Position numbers and translations under genes: made by a program. This document shows positions 40,001-53,093 of a stretch of DNA of 64,000 nt, in pieces; within the stretch, counting starts at the first letter, position 1, and each line of letters starts with the position of its first letter. The stretch is from assembly GCF_024713945.1 (NCBI RefSeq), contig NC_134678.1, positions 7,874,001-7,938,000 of the forward strand, read 5' to 3'. The DNA comes from Dermatophagoides farinae (Eukaryota > Arthropoda > Arachnida > Sarcoptiformes > Pyroglyphidae). The notes under the pieces were generated by a model. That model was not told where the DNA came from, did no database searches, and worked only from the letters and a program-made list of their open reading frames with translations.

Positions 40001-43000
40001 CCACCGCCGCCGATATTATTATTATTGGTCGATAATCTTTGTTGATAAATGGACGAAATGGCAGCAGCGGCGGAAGCAGCAGTCATATTATTATCTGTTA
40101 CTGGAATGCCTACAGCTGCAGCTGCCGTTGCATATGAATATAATGCAACCGAATTAGCTAATGCAGCCTGTGCAGGTGAGAATGCTTGATTCAATGCGGA
40201 TGATGAGGGTGCTGATGGATTTGTTGATGATTGAATGGGTGATTGGGATGTTGATGATGGACCATTTGACATAGTGTTGTTGTTCACAGTCGTTGTCGTT
40301 CTTGCTGCTGTTTCTTCCAATATTTTCAATTGTTTTTGTAAATAATTAGGACTGGATGGTGGAGTAAAATCACCTTCAATGACTAGATCGAGGAAAGAGA
40401 AAAAAATTTCAATAAAATCCTACATGAATCAAAAAATAAATACCCGGTAATGATGGAAAGAATGGTGCATGAGAGGAGGAATGGACAGATGATGCGGATG
40501 ATGTTTGTGACGATGAAGCTGCGGCAGCTGCCGCTAATGTCATACCAAAACGTAATGCTCGCATTTGTATTTCATTCATATTCGTTACCGTCGTTGGCTT
40601 TATATCCGATGGATACTGTGTGTGTGTGTGTAAATCAAAAGAAAAATTTCAATTAAAAAAAAATTCAAACAAGAAAAAAAACCCAAACCGTTATAACCGA
40701 TGTTGTATTCGTCGGTGGTACATGATGATGTGGTCGACCAAGTGAAATATTTGGCAATGATGGTGATGAATATAATGCTGCTAGATCACATGCTGAAGAA
40801 TTTTGTGCCAAACCATTGAATGGTGATTGACTTGATTCCTGTGTGTTTTATTTACGATTTTGGGTGGTTGGAAAAAAAACAAAAACAAAAAATAAACAAA
40901 AATTGATTATTACTATGCAATCAATGAATAATGGACAAATTGCCATTTTTTGTTGTTGTTCATTTAAAAAAAAAATTCTATTTTTATAACTTATTTACAA
41001 AAAAAAATCATTCAAATTAGATTCGCCAATTGAAATTATTATTACCAAGAAGAAAAAAAATAATCAATTATATATCCAATCGATGAAAGATGCTAAAATT
41101 GTTTGAAATTTTTTTTCCATAAATCTAAAAATAGTCCCTAAAACTGAAACAAAAATTTTTTTTTTGCTGGTGTTGGTGGTTTTTTTTGTGTTTATTTCGT
41201 TCATTTAATAATTATTACATCATCATCACCATCATTGCTTGTTCGTTGTCGTCATCGACATTATCATTTGTAACACTTATTTCTCATTGATATAACAATG
41301 GTTTGTTTCTGTAGACAGAGAATATTCTTCTTTGTTTCATTATCATTCGTTTGTTGCTCCTTTTTTTCTATATGTCTGCTGTGTATGCAATATATTCATG
41401 GCAATTCTATTCATTTTGTGTGTGTGTGCTTGAAAAAAGATCAAATATTCTCTTTCTGTTGGTGTGAATAAAAGTGGTAATCTAATCTCATGTGAGATGA
41501 TGATGATGATGTTTTTTTGCAGAAAGAGAATAATCATTACAAATAATGTTGGAGAAAATAATGAAAAAAAAGATAATGACAATGATTATTCTTTCATAGA
41601 TTTCAATCATGATTTTTCTTTGTTCTTGTAAACGTGTGAGTGGGTTTTTCGTTTTTTTTCATGTGGTTAAGCTCTAATACGAAAAGCCAAATACAATGTA
41701 TTAATGTTTTTCACTTTGATTTGTAAAAATTAAAAAAAAACAACAAAAACCTCTTGTATAGGTGTTGATCCTGAACCACCGGAACCAAAGCTCGATTGAT
41801 GACTTAGTACACCACCACTAGGTGGGGAACAAGAATTTTCTGGAATGCCATTAGATACATCATCTACATAGAATAGGGTGATAATGAAAAAAAAACAGAA
41901 ATATTTCTATTAGAATTCTGGATTCAAAAAGAATCGATAATTTATTTAAGAATTATTCCATAAGCTCATTCCATTGGATTGATTGAGTGATCACTTAAAT
42001 GAGAATAAAAATATCTTACTTGACATGGTGCGACGTTTAAGCGGTGATGGTTTATCTTTACGACGAAGCAATGGTGAACTACGACGTTGGATCACTTTAG
42101 CTTTTAGCGCAGATCGGACTTTAAGATTAGGTTCGGATGCTACACACACACACAATTATTGTTATTATCAATCAATTTATTGTATTCATTTGATTTATTT
42201 AATTTTTGGTTTCAAGCCATTTTTCAGGGATTTGTTTTAGCAGCAGCAATAGCAGTAGTAGCAACAACAAAAACAACAGCAGCATCAGTACAAGTGGAAC
42301 AGGAAGTGATCAGAAATTTTATTTAGAGTAGGAGGACCAACATGCGATCAACAATGAATAATTCATGAATGAATGAATAATGAAAATAGATAAAAATAGC
42401 CAACAATTAGTTTGAATCATTATCATTATTATAATTTTGATTGATCGATTACAAATGTCAAAATCAATCAAATTTTGTAATAACAAGAGCAATATTCTTG
42501 AATGAATGAAAAACAAAAACAAAAACAAAACGTACCGGTTTTACGTAAAGGAAAATCATTATCATATTTGCCTAAAGTCGTATGCCATGGTTGAATACGT
42601 GATGATGATGTTGTCGATGACGGTGTTGGTGGTGATGGTGTACCGGCTATACCAGCCGTCGTTGATGATGACGTAACAATGGAATTATTTCCACCGGTAG
42701 CTGCAGCAGCTGCTGCGGCTGCTGCCGCCGCTGCTGCTTCACGTTGTTTTTTAGCTAAAACAAATTCCTGTAAACGTTGTTTCACTTCCATCGATGCACT
42801 AGCTGATGGTCCATCTTTTTTCTTTAATTTCAGCATTTCTTTTTCCTGTTGTTGTTGTTGTCGATCACGTTCTATTTGTTGTTGTTCAACACGAGCTTGT
42901 GTAGCCGCAGCAGCAGCTAATTGTGCTTGTGCAGCGGCTGCTGCTGCTGCTGCCGCTTGTTTTTGTTCAGATTTTTCTCTTTCAATTTTCTGTTTTTCAA

Positions 43001-43454
43001 TATATTCCTAAAATAGATTGAGAGAATTAATTTCGAAAATAGTCATCCATTTCCAATTCCAATCAGATCTCTGTGATCTGTTTGGCATCGATACATTTAT
43101 CCATTAATTACTTACACGAATGTGTTCCTGTAATTGTTTTTCATGATGTTCATTCAATTGTTGTTGTTGTTGTTGAAAATGTTGTAATAAAAGCTGTTGT
43201 TGTATTTGTTGTTGTTGTTTTAATTCAATTAATTGTTGTTTAAATTGTTGTAATGTTAATTGATTTGGTGGCTGTCCAATCATCGTTGTCGTTGTTGTTG
43301 TTGCGGCCACAGCTGTTGATGATGAATTCGACATTGGTGAATCAATATTTTCGTTACCATCACCACCATCGCCACCATTACTGGTGACCATAGCTACAAC
43401 CGGTGCCGTTGTTGTAGTAGCCGCTTGGGCTAGACTCACTGATGCACTAGCCAT
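37038..43454 (-). CDS. HDAC4: Class IIa histone deacetylase (HDAC4-like)
   Basis: Thirteen coding exons join in phase to 1443 residues: 43116-43454, 42536-43007, 42020-42139, 41751-41863, 40689-40838, 40444-40615, 38650-40382, 38463-38580, 38250-38407, 37639-38189, 37416-37564, 37224-37356, 37038-37161. Start is the first ATG of the frame (MASASVS) after an in-frame stop. N-terminal Gln-rich helical domain ([17 protein letters not shown], then EHIREYIEKQK), MEF2-binding segment ([14 protein letters not shown]), NLS and 14-3-3 site RKTASEPNLK followed by [11 protein letters not shown], then [10 protein letters not shown]; further 14-3-3-type sites [10 protein letters not shown] and [10 protein letters not shown]. 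The catalytic domain starts at [17 protein letters not shown], with class IIa structural zinc residues (C-x-C, HPEH, LPCGG). Zinc ligands D1174, H1176 and D1268 are present; GGY has Tyr1310; the His pair reads S1136-H1137. Long poly-Ala, Gln, Gly, Asn and His insertions lengthen it versus about 1080 in human HDAC4. Nuclear corepressor of MEF2 in known relatives. Confidence 0.95.
39577..39597 (-). other. Candidate CtBP-binding motif in HDAC (VIDLTKK)
   Basis: Residues about 718-724 read VIDLTKK followed by RSASEEE. This fits the CtBP-binding pattern [P/V]-x-D-L-[S/T]-x-[K/R] known from many corepressor partners, and vertebrate class IIa HDACs are known to recruit CtBP through an N-terminal motif. 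Its position in the linker between the 14-3-3 sites is my observation; binding is inference. Confidence 0.4.
40839..41750 (-). other. Longest HDAC intron (0.9 kb)
   Basis: Separates the exon ending TPIQE from the exon beginning ESSQSPF. The donor is a weak GTTTTT rather than GTAAG, the acceptor is AACACAG. Contents are AT-rich with a GATG run near 41497-41510. No coding segment seen. Confidence 0.7.
42140..42535 (-). other. HDAC intron before the 14-3-3 exon (0.4 kb)
   Basis: Donor GTACGT at 42535, acceptor GTGTAG ending at 42140; splits the Ala codon of RKT-A-SEPN, so exon choice here would add or remove this 14-3-3 docking site. AT-rich with a CAG/CAA-type run at about 42240-42290. Confidence 0.7.
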
Positions 43455-46060
43455 CGTTGTTGATTTTAACTCATGAATCACTGATTGATGGACATATGTT
43501 GTTGATGATGATTATCATGAATATTGGCGGTATTGATTAAATTATTATTATCTGCTGAAACCACACACACACACACACAAATTTAATTTGTCAATTAAAT
43601 TATAAATTTTTTTGGACAACAGAGGTAGATTGATTGATTGATATTCATTCAGTATTTATATATTTATATTATTTATTTATTTTGGTTATCGATTGATTGA
43701 ATTTAACCTAGAATGGTGATAGAAAAAGAAATGCAAAAAAAAACAATTAGAAATTTGATACAGCAATGATTTATTGTTATTAACTGATTCAAATTATTCT
43801 CTTGTTTATGCGCGTTTATTTGATGCTAAATTCAAATTTTCGTCGAGAAAAAAAAATCCAATCAAATTTTCCTTCTTTTCATCATAAATTGAAAAAAATA
43901 ACAACGAATAGAATATGACGTAGTAATTTTTAAAATGATAATTATTATTCACAATGACAATTGTAAAGAAGATGTTGAAACTTTTCATTTCCTCATTGAT
44001 GATTATTTTAAAATGATGTTTTTTTCATTTTTTTCCAACTCTCTGTTTATTATTATTTTTTTATTGAATTTATCAAAATTGACAACGACGACGACGACAA
44101 CGACGACACACTAATTATTCACTTTTACTTTTTGGTTCTCAATTTTTGTACATTACACACGCGCTAGATGTACATTTTTAATTGATCCAAAAAAAAACGG
44201 CGACAATAACAACAATCATTAAAAGAAAAATCTAATCATTAAAAAAAATTAGATGCTTATTTTGGCACATTAGTAATATAACAATGATGATGAGGTATCG
44301 ATGATATGTTTGTTTTTGTTTGTGAAAAGCAAAAAAAAAACGAACGAAAAAATTCGGGAATTATTTTTGTTTTCTCGAAATTTAAAAAATTTTCTGGCAA
44401 AATCAAATCATCAGATTCTTTTCAGATAATTTAGAAAACAAAATAAAACAATATATTTCACTCACTGAACTAGAGAACGAGAGTGAGAATGAGATAGATA
44501 AAATAAGCATGGCGACGTGACTTTTTACATAAAAATATCACCAAAAAAAAAAAAAAACAAACAAAAAATGAAAAAGAATCTTTTTTTCCTTTTGATCTGT
44601 ATCACACACACACACACACACACCTGGCATGAAACATTCCAGTTGCTTAGTGATTTCAACGACGACGACGATGGCTTTGATTTGTGACGACAACAACAAA
44701 CACAATTCTATCGTCGTCGTTGTTGTTGATGATGATGATGACGACATTGACCAGAAACTTGAAAAAAAATTATTGATGATGATGATGATGATGGGAAAAT
44801 TTTGTCATGAACAAGAATCGAAAAAAAATGGAGAAAAAAACCATAAATTTACCCATTAAGTTCTCAGTTAATACACACACACACACACACAGTATCCGGT
44901 TAATAAAGAAAAAATGAAAACATTTAGTTCTTATTTTGATGAAAGAAAAAGTTTTTCAGGTTTAAATGCCGAAATCGAACAAAACAAATGAATCAATAAA
45001 CAAATCAACAACAACAAAACACGAAAACGAAAAACCAAAACAAACAACAAACAAACATATAAAGATCAAAGATTAGCAATTAATGAATTTATGCAGTTTC
45101 CCCACCACCACCACACCACCACACAACTACTATTGCCGAAAATCCAAATCATCACATAAAAATTTATCCAAAATGAAGCGAAAAAAGTTTTTATTCACCA
45201 TCATCATTAACAACAACAAATAATAATAATAATAATAATAATAAATAACATCGACTATAAATGTTGATCATCATCATCATCAAAAAAAAAAAAACCAAAA
45301 GAAGTGTTGATGGTGGTACGTGGTGTTTATAAGTTGAAAAAAACCGATGCAGACATTATTTTGCGCGTGTTTTTTTCTCAACATTAGAATTTAATATATA
45401 CAACAGCAACAACAACAAACTAAACATAGATAGATGGATAGATTATTGCTTTCTCTTTCTCTCTCTTTCGCTCTAAAGATGTTTAAATAGCAGTTAAAAT
45501 AAAAGTTACAAACACACACACATACACACATACACACTTGTTATTATAATCGTCATGATCATTGCCATAGTTTGTTATATACAACTACCATTCTATCGAT
45601 ATATAGAAAACATTAACAACAACGACAACAACATATCCTCCCCATCATTTCAATGATAATGATGATGATGATTATTACAAACCCATCCTGATGTTGCTAA
45701 AAATAAATCAATCATAATAATATAATGACGATGGTGATAACAAGAGTTAAAACTACACAATATATATGTTTTATGTGTGTGTGTGTGTGCAGAAAGAAAT
45801 AAATACAATACATACACATACAGGATAACATCATCAACAAAAATAATACTGTAATTCAACGTGAATCGAGAATATTCTCAAAGATTTTTTTTTTCAATTT
45901 TTTTTTCGTAACAAATTTTTTTTTGTGAGTTTTATTATAATTGTTTTCAATAATCAGTTTTTGATTTTTGATGTTTCTGAAATGAATTAATCGCAATTCA
46001 TTCAGATTTAATTGATTGAATGATCAATTCATTTGTAAATAAAATGAAAGAAAAAAAATG

Positions 46061-46090
46061 AATCGAATCGAATCGAATCAAATCAAATCA
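46061..46090. repeat. Pentanucleotide array AATCG/AATCA
   Basis: Six tandem AATCR units: three with G, then three with A as the fifth base. Confidence 0.85.
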
Positions 46091-48875
46091 AACACTACCA
46101 GAAACAACCGGTTCGATTTGGATTTATTATTATTACAAGAAATTCGTCGTCGTCGTCGTTGTCAACAAAGGAGAAAAAAGTTTCAGTTTTTTTTTTGCTA
46201 GTATTTGGGGATTTTTTTCTGCTCTTTTTTGGTGAATGAATGAATCATATGATGATGATTATGAATGGTGCATTATTGGTGGCTTATCATCATCATGTAT
46301 GTGTGTGTGAAATCGCAATTTGGGACCAAGAAAAGAAATCTTATCATAATTTTTTTTGACTTCGATGTTAACCGTGAGTATCTGTGTGTGTGTGTGCCAT
46401 ATTCAAAAAAGTACAAACAATCAAACAAGCAACAAAAAAAAACATCCAATTTTTCCATCATGGGCAATCCTCATCATTGATTTTTTTTTTGTTGTTGTTG
46501 TCTTCGCTGTTTTAAATATTTTTTAATTTTTTCCAGTACAAATTCCAATTATAAAAAAAAAATCAAATGACATGTGATTTTTCATTTTCTTTAGAAATGA
46601 AAAATTCATTTTGGTCAATTCTTATTTTATCTGCATTATATATTGAAATCGATTGATTGGTTAATGATGAATTGTCGTCATTTCCGAATCATTATTTTTT
46701 TTTTAATATCATCATTATTCGAACTAGAAAACCCAGAAAAATATCCAATCCAATCTAATCTAATCATAATTTTATAATAATAATAATCATGTGTCTGTGG
46801 CACACTACGACGAATTTTCCATAAAAAAAATTTTCCATAAATTTGTTTACAAATTATGTCAATCAAAGTGAAATGAATAAATTCAATGATTAAATTCATC
46901 TAATTAAATAAGACTGAGAAAAGAAAATTTTCGAAATTTCAACAAGTGGTAATGAATTTTTTTTTTTTTTTGAAAAAAGATCCACTTTCACCATGATTAT
47001 GAATCATTGGTCAAAATTATGAAAATTCTAAAAATAAGCGCATCTTTATTTGGCTTTTTATTTTTCCAGAGATTTGTTTTGATCACCAAAAATCATTATC
47101 AACTAGATCACTATACACTCATGATGATGATCAATGATTGATGATCATCAGATTGCCATTTCTAAATTTTCCTAATAACGTCAGCAAGAAAAAATTTTTT
47201 TTTCTACATTTAAATAGCCCTTTTTTATATCAATCGAGATTATGATACAAATACAATTGTCATTGATTATTATGATGGTTGATTGTACGAACTTGTGATG
47301 ATGATGATGATGATGACGATGATGATGTGGTTCATCAGAATGTTTTATTTTTTGTCATTGTTTTTTTTTCTTCGTTCTCATTCATTTCTAATTTACCAAG
47401 AAACCAAAATAACAAAAACAAAATGATGAAATTAGAAATATGAAAGAAAATAGTGAACAAACGATGTTGATGAGGAAAAATAAAAGAAATAAGAAAAAAG
47501 AAAAAAAATTGACCTTCAATCTATTAATAAACCTGGCTCGATGTGTTTGATGCACACACACAAGCACAAACAAAACACACCGAGCAATAATGTTGCACGT
47601 TTTAAATGATTATTATATGAATTGAAAATTCAACTATCAATTCAAAGCTTAGTTTTATTTAGCTTTTCATTTTACAAAAAAAAAAAATAATAAATACTGA
47701 GATTTTCTATTGCAACTGTTGCTCCATCTCTTTTTCATTCGATGAATGAATATTCATGATCTAATGGAAAAAAGTTGTTCCAATTTCGTACACACACTGG
47801 CACACGATTCCAGAATCTTTCAGATAATTATCGAAATCAAATAAAAAAACAACAGACAAGATTCTTACTTTGATTTTTTGGTTTTATTTTGTTATTGCTG
47901 TCATTTGATGATGATGATGATGATGAAATGTCACATTTTATCACATTGTACACAACAAAATGAAAAATTATTTTTGAATGCATGGTGGAATGATCGATGT
48001 TTTTGTGGTGTTTTTGATTGTGAAATAAACAAATTGAAAGAGAACAAAAAAAATAATTTTTAAATCAAATAACAACAACAGAATGAAAAAAAAACACCCA
48101 CCACATTTATTTTTCACATAAACTTATTCGATTTTCGATTGATTTATCTATGGAGATCATCTGATGAAATGATGAATAATGTTTGTTGATGATGACGAAG
48201 AGTCAAGAAAATAAAACCTGAGTGACACGCACACACACACGCTGAATGAATAATTGAGAGATTTTGTCACAAAAAACAAACAGTCAAGAATCAGAGAATT
48301 ACAAAGGATACCCAAAGTTTATTTGTTTTTTTTGCTCACAATTCAATCTGCAGAACTCAAACTTAATAAAATATAGAATGAGAGATAGAGAGAGAGAGAG
48401 AGGAAAAAAAATCAAATCGACAATTTGAAAACATATTTTCTAATATAGAATATAATGATCATGTTTGTTTGGTCGCCGATTGATATTCTTTTTTTTCTTT
48501 CTTTCTTTCGTATTCTTCTTCGTTTATTATTCATTTTTTTTTTGCTTTATTTCCACATAATAACGACGATGAAGACCACAAAATCAAACATTTAGACTCT
48601 ACAACGACAATGAATAAAATGAGAATGTGTCTGCGTGATTCCCGGCAATGATGATGATGATGATGATGATGAAAAGATACCGAATTCTAAACAACAGAAA
48701 AAAAACATGAAATAAGCTCCCACTATATTGTTTGTGTGTGGCGTCCCATCAATAGATTATACTGCTGCTTCTGATTTAGTTTTGTTTGTTTTCAGTTGTT
48801 GTTGTTGTTGTTGTTGTTGGCGACTAGTTGTTTGTCAAATTTTTTTTTCAAATAAAATTCTATGATAAAATATTC

Positions 48876-48902
48876 TGTGTGTGTGTGTGTGTGTGTGTGT
48901 GT
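48876..48902. repeat. (TG)n microsatellite
   Basis: Thirteen uninterrupted TG units, the longest TG array in the window. A second run begins at about 48935. Confidence 0.95.
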
Positions 48903-51900
48903 ATAGTGGTGGTACATATAAAGTGTTTGATTCTTTGTGTGTGTGTGTTTGTTTTTCTTCTTGGTTCAAAATGTTAATGGCGCCCATACGACTATATATG
49001 CGATCAGAATTATTTCCATCATATATACAAGATGGAAGTGGTATTTGAAAATGATAATTTCAACACACACACACAGAATATTTTTTTCAAAGAGTTTATT
49101 ATGTTTTATTATTGAAAAAGAGAATATTCTCGTTTCTATGCTATTAATTTTTTTTTCTTTGACTGCCCTATGATTATGATCATGATGATGACATGCGTAA
49201 TAATGATGTTAATTGATTGAATCTTTTGGTCCATCATTTTCAATTTCATTTTTTTTCATTATGTAACAATTTTAATTTTTTTTTCTTCATTTCTTTTCCA
49301 TTGATCATCATCAATTACTGTATGTATGCAATCTTTGTAGTTTGGAGATATTAATGAATTGAAAATTCTTGAAACGTTTTTTTTTGTCTAAATTAATGGA
49401 TTATTTGGGATTATTTGCTGGTAGTTGGTTGATAGTGTGTGTGTGTGTGGGCGGGGGGTCTATAGAGAAAGAAACTCATGTGTTATTATTCGATTCATGT
49501 TTTTCATGATTGTTCATTATGATTGTAATACCGGGCAATGTAGTAATTTTATAATTCCATAGATGAATGACCTTGATATCATTATTTTTCCTCACGAATA
49601 ACAACGAATACAGGAACACACACAGAGAGTAATCTGCACAAGGAAAATGGATTATGAATAAATGCACACACACACACATTTTAATCAAGGTCAATGTTGA
49701 CCGATGATCGTTTTGGTGAATTCATCAAATCGAAAAGAGATTGAAAATTTTAATTTTCTTTGGTTTTCGACAATTTTTTTCTATTATTTTTTTTCTTCTT
49801 TATCATCCAAATACATAATGATTGAAAGTTTATTTTTTTTTCATTATTTCTCTCTCTCTCTCTCTGTGTGTGTGTTTGTGTCTATGTGTTTATATGGTTA
49901 TTTTTAGACACACGCGCACACACAAAACAACATCAAAATGATGCTAGAAACACTGAACGATGATTCGAAAATAAATATTTTCATTTCTTCGTTTTTTTTT
50001 TGATGGCGAAAACATATAATGAGAATATTCTGGTAAAAACATAATTGATTATTAGTCGATTAGTGTTTTTTTTTTGGCTATTGAAATCTGTTTTGAATGA
50101 AAAAAAATTTTGATTTTTTAAGAAATTTCGAAAAAATTCCAAGAATAATTTTTTTATAAGAGAATAAGAAGAAAATTCTTTAATTTGACAACCAGGTATA
50201 TCAGGATTGATGATGAAATTCTTTTTTTTTATTTTCACATACGAAAAAAATGAGAATTTCATCTTTTTCTCTAATTCCATCATCATCTGTCAAATCAGAA
50301 TCTCCGAATTGTCATGAAAAACCCACACACACACACACACTACTGAAAGATCAAGGAAGTGCTGAATGTGAACAAATGAAGAAATTCAAATTTTACAAAA
50401 GTAAAAAAAAACATTCCGGGTAATAATGAATGAATAGTGGATAAAAATAGATAATCTAAGTTTAGCATCATCATTGTTTCTATGCCACGATGATGATGAT
50501 GATGATTGAATGACATAAAGTGGAAGAGAACAGAATATTCAATAACAGCAACAAAAATAAAAACATTAAAAAAACAGGAACAGATTCTATTTTTAATTCA
50601 AACAAACAAACAAACGAAAAAATTCATCACGAGTATAAATGCCGTATAGCTCACTTATTGTTCATCTAATTGAATTTCAATTTTGATTGAAAAAAAATTG
50701 ATGTTTTTCATTGTTTTCAGAATTGTCATTTTGTTTGACATTTCACGAAACACACATTATTATAATCATAAATTCTGAAATTCAAAAAAAAAAAACAAAC
50801 AGACTCATTTGGTAAATCCACAAGACAAGAATCTTATGATTTGTAGAAAATGAAAACACACAATGAAGAGGTGTTGTGGTGGTACCAGATGAATGATGAC
50901 TTTTGGAATTTGATATTAAGAATGATTCTTGTTGTTGTTGTCGTTGTTATTCTTCTTATTTATTTATCTATTTAAGATGTCTTTGTCCATTTTGTAATTG
51001 AATCAAGATTTTTGTTTGTTTTTTTTTTCATTTCATTTCATTGCACATTCCATGTTTTTCTCACAAATCTCTATATATAATCTTTTGAAGATGAGATTTT
51101 TTTTTTTTGCTTTGTTTTTCTCATTTCGATTCCAAATTCTTTCCTTTATACACGCACACATACACACGAACAAAAAAAAATCATTTGAGAAATAATTATA
51201 ATTACTATGATGATACGTGGGTGTATTTGAATGCGTGTTTGTTTGTTTGTTTGTTTACTTTAATCGAACCAAATCAATCATTTAATCAATCAATTGTTTA
51301 AATTATAGAATATCATTTTTTATTCAATTATTCTCATTCAAATAATGATCATCATCTTGTTTATTTCAAATAATTTTTTTTATTCTCTGGAAAAAAGAAG
51401 CTGAAAACAAATATAGATATTTTGTAGCTAAAAATAGAATACGTAATTGAATATTTGCTCATAGAGATAAAAGAAAGAGAAACAAAAACAAAAAAAAAAT
51501 TCTTTTCAACAAACACACACATGCACACACCACAGTTCCTATTTTCAATGACAAAATTCATTCAGATTCCCTGAATTCTCTTCATATTACACAAATAAAT
51601 GAATGGTGGCTATTATTATTATTATTATTATTGGTATGTGGATGTTTGCGTCCAATAAATTTAAACCCTAAATACATGCTGATCCAAATGAATAAACCAA
51701 GTCATAGAAAACAAAATATAGATAAAATATGGAACCCAAATAAATAAAATAAAAATTGACAAAAATATGACTGAATCACATGGATCAAATTTGTGTCAGT
51801 CATGAGTGTATCGATTATTCTGTGTATTCATATGTCTGGTCCATCCTCTTTCTTGTTTCTGGAATATTTTTCTTTCTCCTACTCTTAACAAATTCTATTC

Positions 51901-52598
51901 ATTTCATCATTTGATTAGTTGATTTGGCCTACTTATCATTATCATTATTTTCTATTCCATTTGATTTCACCATCAGGATTTACCGTCGATGTTTACCTAA
52001 TTATTGTAAATATATTGCAATCAATGAAAAAAAATTTATGCGTCAATGCAATGATAAAAATTCGTGTGAACATTGAAAAACAAACACAATATATTTTAAC
52101 CTTTACGGCTGGAGTGGAAGAAAATTAAAAAAAAAATCTTCAATGCCATAGATTTGGATTTATAATTTCTGACTTTTACTTTCGTCGAGTCTATAATGTT
52201 TTTTTTTTCATTTATTTTCTTGGTTGATAATTTTGCTCTAATTTTTTTTTTCATTTTGATTTTCATCAAATTCAAACACTGGTACTTTATGTGTGTGTGT
52301 ATTTGGTGACTTGAATCCAACCTAGTTTTTTCTCTTTCTCTATCATCATTTCGATCAATAAAATGTGTTGGTTATGTGTGTGTGTGTGTGGATTCTATTT
52401 TGAGAACGACATCCATCCACACACAAAACAAACCAAACCAAATGGGCGACTATCAAGCATGGGCAAAAAGAATTGAAAAAAAACTGATAATATAATGGGA
52501 AATTCGGCCAACATGAAAAAAAACGATAGAAACTTTCTTCTGATTGCGCACATCAATTCAAACTTGGAGCCTGTATTTGAATTTGGATTTTGACTTTT

Positions 52599-52633
<35 letters not shown>

Positions 52634-52904
52634 GTTCTTCTATAGATTTTCATTAGTTTGAAATTTTTCCAGGACACACTATGTGTGTGTTCCAAATAAA
52701 AAAAAAGAAAGATGAAATCGAAAAAAAACTAGATAGAATCATCGTTGGTACCACACATATATATAAATAAATACACGCGCAGAATTTGTTTTCAAAGATT
52801 TTTTTTCTCTTTGTCTGTGTGTATAATATCGGTTCATGGAACCTAGATACAAGGCCCATCATCATCATTATCATCATCATTTGGGTCTATTTTTGATTCT
52901 ATTT

Positions 52905-53093
52905 TTAGAAATTTTTGTTTTTCAATTCTTTGACTACTGCTTGTTGGGCGCGTAAGTCATTGTGTATGTCTGTTTTGTCGTTGCAATTCGTGGCCTGTTT
53001 TGTTGAACGGGTGGGGGTGGTTACGATAATATTATCTTGAATGTTTTTTTCCTCGAGATTTTTTTTTTTTTTTGATAAAGGTTGAATCATCAT
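52905..53093 (-). other. Short coding-like ORF, possible exon or gene fragment
   Basis: A 62-codon frame ending in TAA. The first third is poly-Lys from a poly-A run and is not convincing. The remainder (TTPTRSTKQATNCNDKTD, then IHNDLRAQQAVVKELKNKNF) is charged and non-repetitive, and it uses C-ending codons (ACC ACC CCC ACC CGT) unlike the T/A-ending codons of neighbouring genes. The last 15 residues vaguely recall the first helix of WHEP domains of aminoacyl-tRNA synthetases, but the frame stops before the rest of such a domain. It may be an exon, a decayed gene copy or chance. Confidence 0.25.

Noticed and set aside
38973-40157. Plus-strand frames opposite the large HDAC exon
   Set aside because: Asp, Met/His or Leu repeats produced by the complement of coding triplet repeats; no family features.
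42679-43011. Plus-strand poly-Ala/Cys frame opposite HDAC exon 2
   Set aside because: Antisense reading of GCA/GCT repeats that encode poly-Ala on the real strand.
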